Below, piece after piece: positions 1-4,634 of a stretch of DNA of 7,541 nucleotides. Source of the DNA: Rhodothermia bacterium (GTDB lineage Bacteria > Bacteroidota > Rhodothermia > Balneolales > Natronogracilivirgulaceae); contig SKUI01000251.1 of the NCBI GenBank assembly GCA_007122185.1, positions 1 to 7,541 on the forward strand. Direction: 5' to 3'. The position numbers and the translations under genes were made by a program. Position 1 is the stretch's first letter. Each line of letters begins with the position of its first letter. Under the pieces are notes generated by a model. That model searched no databases. It had not been told where the DNA came from and saw only the letters and a program-made list of their open reading frames with translations.

Positions 1-178
1 CACCGAAATCCCCGAATTGGGCCCCATCGGTTTGTGGAGGATGCTCTCCGACAAAAACACGCGCAAAGCACTTGGCCTGCTGTCCATCCTCACCCATGAA
101 ATTGGCGGTCATCTCGACGAGATTGATATGGAAGCAGTGGAAGAATTTGAACGCAAATACAGGAAAGGCAAAAAATGA
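1..178 (+). CDS. DUF1641-like protein, C-terminal end (5' end outside the window)
   Basis: The open frame enters from the left edge (first full codon at 2) and stops with TGA at 176-178. About 58 residues are visible. They contain a PELGPIGLWRMLSDKNTRKA stretch, then a helical GLLSILTHEIGGHLDEID segment and a Lys/Arg-rich tail ending RKGKK. From memory, the pattern of a Leu-rich helix, a DKNTRKALG-like turn and a second helix fits DUF1641, a small helical family often encoded next to FAD-dependent sulfide:quinone oxidoreductases. The family has no established biochemical function. The stop overlaps the SQR start in ATGA, so the two are almost certainly co-transcribed and translationally coupled, which supports a role as an SQR accessory protein (inference). 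The family call rests on a short C-terminal piece plus context and cannot be confirmed without the missing 5' part. Confidence 0.6.
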   Translation, partial: TEIPELGPIGLWRMLSDKNTRKALGLLSILTHEIGGHLDEIDMEAVEEFERKYRKGKK

Positions 179-1410
179 AGACATACAAAGAACACGAGAT
201 CGTGATCGTGGGCGGCGGCACCGGGGGCATTATGGTCGCAGCGCAGCTCCTTCGCAGAAACCGGGAGCTCGACATCGCCATCATCGAGCCTGCTGAAAAG
301 CATTACTATCAGCCTGCGTGGACCCTGGTGGGTGCCGGTTCGTTCGATATGGAGGAGACCATCCGGCCGATGGCGGACTGCATACCCGCACGGGTCAAAT
401 GGATCAGGGACAAGGTGACGACGTTCCGTCCGGATGAAAATGAGCTCGAAACGGCCAAAGAGGTCGTGATCACTTACCGGTATCTCGTGGTTGCGCCGGG
501 CATCCAGGTCAACTGGGATGCCGTAAAGGGATTGCCCGAGGCGATCAATACAAACGGGGTTTGCAGTGTTTACGAGGTGGACAAGGCACCGTACACCTGG
601 AAAGTGCTCTCTTCCGTGAAAGATGGGAAGATACTTTTCACGCAGCCCAACACTCCGGTCAAATGCGGCGGCGCTCCTCAGAAAATCATGTACCTGGCTG
701 ATGAAGCCCTGCGGAGGCGGGGCGTCAGAAAGAATCTGGAGCTCCATTTCTTTTCTCCCGGATCGGTGGTGTTTGGTGTGGAGGTCTTTGCCAAAACCCT
801 GCGGAGGGTCATCAAGGAAAAGGACATTCAGGTCCATTTTGCCCATAATCTCGTGGAGATAAAAGGCGAAGAGGGGATTGCGGTTTTCGATGTTACCGAC
901 AAGGACGGAAAGGTAACCCGAAAGGAAGTGCCGTTTCGCATGATACATGTCGTGCCGCCGATGAGCTCCCCTGATTTTATCAAAAACAGCCCCATAGCCA
1001 TCCAGGATGGCGACCTGAAGGGTTGGCTTGATGTGGATCATAATTCGATGCAGCACAATCGCTATCCGAATATCTTCTCACTGGGGGATGTCGCCGGCGT
1101 GCCGACGGCCAAAACCGGCTCTGCGATCCGCAAGCAGGCCCCTGTGGTGACGGATAACATCCTGAAATTGCGCAAGGCGGCAGAGCTGGATGAGGAACCC
1201 GAGGCACTGAACACATCCTACAACGGTTACAGCTCCTGTCCGCTGGTTACCGGCTACGGGAAAATGGTGCTTGCGGAATTCGACTACAACAACGAACCCG
1301 ATCCCACCTTCCCGTTTGACCAGAGCGAAGAGCGCTACGACATGTATGTGCTCAAAAAGTTCGGCCTGCCGTGGATTTATTGGAATTTGATGCTGAAAGG
1401 CAAAGCTTAG
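175..1410 (+). CDS. sqr: Type II sulfide:quinone oxidoreductase (SQR)
   Basis: This 411-residue FAD enzyme oxidises sulfide and passes the electrons to membrane quinone at the inner-membrane surface. Residues 8-18 (EIVIVGGGTGG) form the N-terminal FAD-binding Rossmann motif. The stretch around 161-174 (PVKCGGAPQKIMYL) is the hallmark of type II, mitochondrial-like SQR. The two redox cysteines are Cys164 and Cys355 (in SSCPLVTGYGKMVLAEFDY). FSLGDVAGVPTAKT (301-314) is the second FAD-contacting motif, and FPFDQSEERYDMY near 379-391 also matches human SQOR as I remember it. Cys130, in TNGVCSVY, lies where type I enzymes have a third cysteine. The protein ends at LMLKGKA, about 20 residues before the human C-terminal membrane helix would end. 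The start is clear: AGGAAAGG at 161-168 is 6 nt upstream, and the ATG overlaps the upstream stop. No signal peptide is seen, so a cytoplasmic-face location is likely. Confidence 0.95.
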   Translation: MKTYKEHEIVIVGGGTGGIMVAAQLLRRNRELDIAIIEPAEKHYYQPAWTLVGAGSFDMEETIRPMADCIPARVKWIRDKVTTFRPDENELETAKEVVITYRYLVVAPGIQVNWDAVKGLPEAINTNGVCSVYEVDKAPYTWKVLSSVKDGKILFTQPNTPVKCGGAPQKIMYLADEALRRRGVRKNLELHFFSPGSVVFGVEVFAKTLRRVIKEKDIQVHFAHNLVEIKGEEGIAVFDVTDKDGKVTRKEVPFRMIHVVPPMSSPDFIKNSPIAIQDGDLKGWLDVDHNSMQHNRYPNIFSLGDVAGVPTAKTGSAIRKQAPVVTDNILKLRKAAELDEEPEALNTSYNGYSSCPLVTGYGKMVLAEFDYNNEPDPTFPFDQSEERYDMYVLKKFGLPWIYWNLMLKGKA

Positions 1411-1479
1411 AAGGGATAGGCTTGTCCCCCATGGGAATTTTGACTTGAGATAGGATTGTCGGTCAATGAGCCTGAAACG

Positions 1480-1511
1480 CCTCCAATTTAAAATACCTCC
1501 AGTTTGAAATC
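1480..1511 (+). repeat. Imperfect 16-bp tandem direct repeat in the intergenic region
   Basis: CCTCCAATTTAAAATA (1480-1495) is followed directly by CCTCCAGTTTGAAATC (1496-1511), with 13 of 16 positions identical. It lies about 80 bp before the start of the secreted-protein gene at 1593, in the 182-bp gap after sqr. Two AT-rich half-sites one and a half helical turns apart could be a regulator binding site or part of a promoter, but may also be chance. I see no strong terminator or other structure in the rest of this gap. Confidence 0.35.
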
Positions 1512-1592
1512 CTGGAACATTCAGGTACCATGGGTACGCTCTTTTTAAAGCAATCCATCAGGTCTTAAAGAAATCACGAAATCGCAGAATAC

Positions 1593-2138
1593 ATGATCAC
1601 ATCCGTTGTCAAAAACAGTACGTTTATCTGCATGCTTATCACTCTCGTCTCTTTTCCCGGTAAAGCAGATGCCCAGTCGGAGATCACGATTGAGTCGCTG
1701 AGAGATATTGTGGACAGGCGAACAATGATCCGAACCATCAGGGAAGTGGAAACCGCTGGCTCGCCCTGTCTTTTTGAAGATTTCAAGGCGGGACACGTAA
1801 CCCTTTCGAATAATGTCAGGAGCGAGACCTTTTTGATGAACTATAATGTGCATGAGGAAAGTGATTCCCGTTTTGTGCTCATCCTTGATCAGTTATTCTT
1901 TGAACCCTTTGCCGTGGAAGTAGGCGGCGGCACGTATGCCGGACATGAGAGTCGTGTGGAGCATCGGCTCAAACTTGAAATGAATTATCTGATCTGGGAC
2001 AATGTGAGCGGGGAAGCAGTAGAATGGGGTAATCTGGATATCACCAACCGGTTTGATGCAATGGACAAGGATGGATCCTACGCTGCGATCTTGCAGGAGG
2101 CTCTTGGCAAGATCATGATGAGCACGCCTTTCAGTTAA
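1593..2138 (+). CDS. Small secreted protein of unknown function
   Basis: This is a 181-residue protein that I do not recognise. The first 27 residues look like a Sec signal peptide: a Lys at 7, a hydrophobic core FICMLITLVSF (11-21), and a likely cleavage after ADA (25-27) before Gln28. There is no lipobox. The mature part is acidic, has one cysteine (Cys59) and appears to alternate beta-strands, including SRFVLILDQLFFEPFAVEVGGG (split around 92-113) and LKLEMNYLIWDNVSGEAVEWG (127-147). A C-terminal helix, AAILQEALGKIM, follows. The strand-rich core with a terminal helix suggests a small periplasmic or surface domain. There is no clear Shine-Dalgarno before the ATG. The opposing frame is open over 1545-1853 but lacks a signal peptide, so the + reading is preferred. 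It ends 16 bp before the convergent DUF5777 gene and is separated from sqr by 182 bp, so a link to sulfide metabolism is not shown. Confidence 0.65.
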   Translation: MITSVVKNSTFICMLITLVSFPGKADAQSEITIESLRDIVDRRTMIRTIREVETAGSPCLFEDFKAGHVTLSNNVRSETFLMNYNVHEESDSRFVLILDQLFFEPFAVEVGGGTYAGHESRVEHRLKLEMNYLIWDNVSGEAVEWGNLDITNRFDAMDKDGSYAAILQEALGKIMMSTPFS

Positions 2139-2154
2139 GGTATTAGACTACCGG

Positions 2155-3045
2155 TCAACGTATCTGAAAGGATCGGTTGATGTTGAATCCGAACCGGAAT
2201 TCAAATTCCGGATAATTTCCGTTTGGACCCGCCAGAAGGTAGGCATCATTCAGCGCCCTTGCGTTTGAGAAGAAGATCTGGAACACGTGTCCGCCGGTTT
2301 CCATGTCAAGACCGATGGCAAAATTCTGGTTCACGGCTTCAGTTTCAAATCGGTAGGATGGCACGTACTGGACCGTAACAGACGACCGGCTGGTAAATTT
2401 GTAGCGCGATCCCATGCCTGCCCCGGCAAAGATCTCATCGGTATCGAGGGGATCTTCGATTCTCAGGAGCGGGTTGGTCCGGCTGAAAGCGGCAATGGCC
2501 GGGACGAGCAACAGGCTGAGCCGGTCATTGAATTTTCGCGAGACCGGCAGTGCCAGACTGAGCTGGTTGCGATCCGAAAAAGGGTAGGTCTGATTCAGGA
2601 ACGTATAATCCTCGGTCATCCATCCGGCCGTCAGGACCAGTCCGGCGGACACCGGAGAGCCGCTGCCCGTCATCTGCTGCAGGTACAGATACCGGAACCC
2701 CATGTCGTAGACCTTGTCCATGCTCGAACGTGCGGCGAAGACAGAGAATCTGTCACTAATGCCGTACTCCAGGCTGAAGCGGATGTTGGCGCCCTGATCC
2801 AGGCCCCAAAAATCCGTGATACCGTTCTCCACCGTGCCAAAGGCATGCATGATGCTGTAGTAGAGTTCTCCTGCTGCCAGTGGTTCCGTAGTATTCAGCT
2901 GGATGTGTCTGGAGGTCGGCAATGTCAACTCAACCGGTCTGTTCTGCACAACACGTTCCCTGGTCAGCTGGGCTGTCGCCTCGCTTGCTGCAAGCAGCGG
3001 CAGTGTCAGAGCAATGGCAATCAGGCAAGGTTTAATTTTCATCAT
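2155..3045 (-). CDS. DUF5777-like outer-membrane beta-barrel protein
   Basis: This 296-residue protein has a signal peptide (hydrophobic core CLIAIALTLPLLAA, cleavage after ATA at 23-25). The mature part is rich in alternating amphipathic strands ending in aromatic residues, finishing EFEFRFGFNINRSFQIR. Segments such as ELYYSIMHAFGTVENGITDFWGLDQGANIRF (around 61-90), SLEYGISDRFSVFAARS and RNQLSLALPVSRKFNDRLSL fit the DUF5777 barrel family as I remember it from Bacteroidota. The family has no proven substrate. The annotated ATG at 3043-3045 is followed at once by a second ATG at 3040-3042. GAGG in the reverse-strand leader lies 4 nt from the first and 7 nt from the second, so the second Met may be the true start. 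The 5' end overlaps the yceI-like gene by 14 bp, implying translational coupling. It is the last gene of a three-gene unit and converges on the gene ending at 2138. Confidence 0.8.
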   Translation of the reverse strand: MMKIKPCLIAIALTLPLLAASEATAQLTRERVVQNRPVELTLPTSRHIQLNTTEPLAAGELYYSIMHAFGTVENGITDFWGLDQGANIRFSLEYGISDRFSVFAARSSMDKVYDMGFRYLYLQQMTGSGSPVSAGLVLTAGWMTEDYTFLNQTYPFSDRNQLSLALPVSRKFNDRLSLLLVPAIAAFSRTNPLLRIEDPLDTDEIFAGAGMGSRYKFTSRSSVTVQYVPSYRFETEAVNQNFAIGLDMETGGHVFQIFFSNARALNDAYLLAGPNGNYPEFEFRFGFNINRSFQIR

Positions 3046-3592
3046 GCGGCCTCAGCAGAATGTCGATGTTAATGGTTTGCACATCACTCAGTTCGTAAAA
3101 CAGTATACTTGGACGGTCAATGTCGAAGTCATCCAGCAATATTTCCCATCCGGCTCTGACGCGGATGCCCTCATCAGTCGCTTCCAATGTACCGGAAACG
3201 GTCATGTCACGGGATATTTCGCGCATTGTAAAACTTCCTGTTACGGTCGCCGTTTGTTCTCCTTCCATTTCCGGGTCGAAATCTGATGTGAGCGTCCCTC
3301 CGAATTCGGCAAAAGGATATTTGTCCGTTTCCAGGTAGACCTGGCGCATGTCGCGGTCGCGCCTTCTGTTGCCCGTGTCGAGCGATGCCAGGTCCACAAA
3401 GAAATCAACCTCGCCTGTTTCCAGATGGATGAGCCCGGCAAGGTTGTCGGAAGTCCCCTTGAACTCCAGCAGGGGGGCGGTGGAGATGAATTCCACATAT
3501 CCATCTGTTGCCATGTAGGTTTGCGCGACCGCGGGTTTGCCGAAAAACAGCAGGCATCCCGTGAGTATCAAGTAGAAGACGGATCGTTTCAC
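3032..3592 (-). CDS. YceI-like periplasmic lipid/isoprenoid-binding protein
   Basis: This 186-residue exported protein has a signal peptide (VFYLILTGCLLFFG, cleavage after AVA at 21-23). The mature domain fits the YceI fold, a lipocalin-like barrel that in characterised members binds polyisoprenoid or other amphiphilic molecules. Clear family features are ETGEVDFFVDLASLDTGN (58-75), the signature RRRDRDMRQVYLETDKYP (76-93), GSFTMREISRDMTVSGTL (119-136) and the C-terminal strand VQTINIDILL. The length is normal for the family. Translation starts at GTG (3590-3592), 2 bp after the TAA stop of the Rieske gene, with no visible Shine-Dalgarno, so it probably relies on reinitiation or coupling. Lying between a Rieske electron carrier and an outer-membrane barrel, it may carry a quinone-like or lipid ligand across the periplasm. 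That role is inference; the fold assignment is strong. Confidence 0.92.
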   Translation of the reverse strand: MKRSVFYLILTGCLLFFGKPAVAQTYMATDGYVEFISTAPLLEFKGTSDNLAGLIHLETGEVDFFVDLASLDTGNRRRDRDMRQVYLETDKYPFAEFGGTLTSDFDPEMEGEQTATVTGSFTMREISRDMTVSGTLEATDEGIRVRAGWEILLDDFDIDRPSILFYELSDVQTINIDILLRPHDEN

Positions 3593-3594
3593 GG

Positions 3595-4092
3595 TTATTT
3601 TGTTATGGTGACGATGTTGCCCTGACGCTGAACGGCGAACTCGGGCAGATCCCTTCCGGCGGGACCGCTCACAAAGGACCCGTCATTTTCGAAGACGGAG
3701 TTGTGACAGGTGCAGATGAACCGCTGGTTTTGATACTGCCAGTTGTTTCGGCAGCTTGCGTGCGGACAGACATCGGTGAACGCCCGGATCAGATCGCCAT
3801 CAATATTTACGACAATTACGGAAGCCTGACCGAGTACCATCCATCCGCCTGCCTGTCGAAGTGGTGACAGTGAATCGTCATCGAGATTCAGCCGGACGGT
3901 ATTTCCATCGATGGTTATGGCTTCGTTATTATTGTTTCCGTTTTCAGGCAGTTCATCATCATTCGAGCTGGTTACATCACAGCTGGCCAGTGAGATACCA
4001 AGGAATGCAAAGAGGGCGGTTGAACCAGCCGTTCTTAAGAACTCTTTTCGGTCCATCCCGTTGCGAATATCTTTATCGATTGAATTGTCCAT
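3595..4092 (-). CDS. Rieske [2Fe-2S] lipoprotein
   Basis: This 165-residue protein carries a complete Rieske centre. Box I is CPHASC (109-114) and box II is CTCHNS (127-132). By homology with bc1-type Rieske proteins, Cys109, His111, Cys127 and His130 would bind the cluster, and Cys114-Cys129 could form the stabilising disulfide. The N-terminus has DRKEFLRTAG (14-23), a Tat-like signal with Arg-Lys in place of Arg-Arg, then a hydrophobic stretch and a lipobox LASC ending at Cys38. A folded cluster protein exported by Tat and anchored by lipid is plausible. Residues 40-58 form an Asp/Asn-rich linker. Met13 (start at 4056) is an alternative start that places the Tat-like motif at the very N-terminus; neither start has a convincing ribosome site. 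It is the first gene of the leftward unit with yceI-like and DUF5777-like genes. No cytochrome b is seen here, so it is probably not a bc1 subunit but a stand-alone carrier. Confidence 0.92.
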   Translation of the reverse strand: MDNSIDKDIRNGMDRKEFLRTAGSTALFAFLGISLASCDVTSSNDDELPENGNNNNEAITIDGNTVRLNLDDDSLSPLRQAGGWMVLGQASVIVVNIDGDLIRAFTDVCPHASCRNNWQYQNQRFICTCHNSVFENDGSFVSGPAGRDLPEFAVQRQGNIVTITK

Positions 4093-4189
4093 GAGGATTT
4101 ACTCTTGTTCGTTGGTTTATTTGCGCTTACAAAAGCATAATCTTCTAACCACCCAAAAAGCAATACGGTTCCAACGGGTCTGCTCACAC

Positions 4190-4205
4190 GATTGAAACCT
4201 CAATC
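4190..4205. repeat. Short perfect inverted repeat between divergent transcription units
   Basis: GATTGA (4190-4195) and TCAATC (4200-4205) are perfect complements around a 4-nt centre, AACC. The element sits in the 214-bp region between the leftward Rieske operon and the rightward cobalamin-controlled unit, about 98 bp upstream of the Rieske ATG and 67 bp upstream of the -35 box of the rightward promoter. It could be an operator for the Rieske operon, but a 6-bp palindrome may also arise by chance. I found no convincing leftward promoter in this region. Confidence 0.3.
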
Positions 4206-4271
4206 AACGGTAAGATTTTGATATCTTTAGCTCTTGGCGTGTATGATGTTATCCTTTATGCAAAGAAGGAG

Positions 4272-4300
4272 TTGACATCCACGGCATTTCGGCTTACTAT
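4272..4300 (+). promoter_or_regulatory. Promoter of the cobalamin riboswitch-btuB unit
   Basis: TTGACA (4272-4277) is a perfect sigma70-type -35 box, and exactly 17 bp later TACTAT (4295-4300) matches 4 of 6 positions of TATAAT. The same bases read TACTATTG, which differs at one position from the Bacteroidetes -7 consensus TAnnTTTG. The expected start, 6-8 nt after the -10 box, falls at about 4306-4308, where the P1 stem of the riboswitch begins. That agreement makes this a good candidate. Confidence 0.7.
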
Positions 4301-4306
4301 TGATAT

Positions 4307-4513
4307 GCAACAGGTTCCCGTTTGTGACTCACAATCGGGATGAAAAGGGAATCCGGTGAGAATCCGGAACTATCCCCGTAGCTGTAAGCTCCATAAAAAC
4401 CTTCAGCAACTCTTTGCCACTGTCCATTCGGTTGTGACGGGAAGGCTGCTTAAGGGGAGCAAGTCAGAAGACCTGCCTGATTGCTGTGAGTTCAGGCTTT
4501 CGGAGGAAAGGCC
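4307..4513 (+). promoter_or_regulatory. Class I cobalamin riboswitch with P13 hairpin
   Basis: The RNA would bind a cobalamin and shut down the downstream receptor gene. Conserved parts appear in order. P1/P2 are GCAA (4307-4310) with TTGC (4481-4484) and CAGGT (4311-4315) with ACCTG (4471-4475). A hairpin CCCG/CGGG with TTGTG/CACAA lies at 4317-4339. AAAAGGGAA is at 4343-4351, the P4 T-loop region CCGGTGAGAATCCGG at 4353-4367, and the CCCCGTAGCTGTAA box at 4374-4387. GCCACTG (4416-4422) pairs through GCC with GGC of GGGAAGGC (4439-4446). The 3' box AGTCAGAAGACCTGCC (4462-4477) follows. P13 is GG-CTTT (4495-4500) with AAAG-(G)-CC (4507-4513), with one bulged G. Its loop CGGAGG (4501-4506) can pair with L5 TCCCCG (4373-4378) except for one A-C mismatch, the class I kissing-loop arrangement. 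I see no convincing terminator after it, so the output is probably translational or through another structure. Confidence 0.93.
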
Positions 4514-4523
4514 GGGAATGTAG
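4502..4523 (+). other. Shine-Dalgarno-like loop followed by an ATG-TAG start-stop codon pair in the leader
   Basis: The L13 loop holds GGAGG (4502-4506), and AAAGG follows at 4507-4511. An ATG at 4518-4520 is followed directly by TAG at 4521-4523, giving a minimal start-stop reading frame at a workable distance from the purine-rich stretch. The receptor start lies 112 nt further on, too far to use this site. It may be coincidence, since L13 is purine-rich for its pairing with L5. The remaining leader (4524-4634) contains CGGTGC/GCACCG arms (4527-4532 and 4565-4570) and a T6 run (4586-4591), but no clear terminator. Confidence 0.35.
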
Positions 4524-4634
4524 GACCGGTGCATTGAAGCTTGCCAGGCAGCCGACCACCCGGAGCACCGTCTATATCGCCCATCTTTTTTCGTTCACGA
4601 AAGCTCATCGGTTCAATCCTTAATCCATATATTA

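Noticed and set aside
109..1056. Long open frame on the - strand (315 codons) inside the SQR gene
   Set aside because: The + frame is an unmistakable SQR with both FAD motifs and both redox cysteines; the reverse frame has no recognisable domain and is a shadow of it.
2155..2180. Hairpin at the convergent gene ends (TCAAC/GTTGA with ATC/GAT) as a shared terminator
   Set aside because: The stem is short, broken by a 2x2 internal loop, AT-rich, lacks a T run and lies inside the DUF5777 coding end.
2287..3072. 261-codon + strand frame across the DUF5777 and YceI genes
   Set aside because: It lies antisense to two proteins with signal peptides and family features, and its translation is His/Arg/Gln-rich without structure.
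3595..4092. Rieske protein as a subunit of a bc1 complex or a ring-hydroxylating oxygenase
   Set aside because: No cytochrome b, cytochrome c1 or oxygenase gene is present, and the lipobox with Asn-rich linker fits a stand-alone lipoprotein better.
4527..4591. CGGTGC/GCACCG arms plus a T6 run as a rho-independent terminator of the riboswitch
   Set aside because: The loop is more than 30 nt, the stem is only 6 bp, and the T run begins 15 nt after the stem, so it does not fit an intrinsic terminator.
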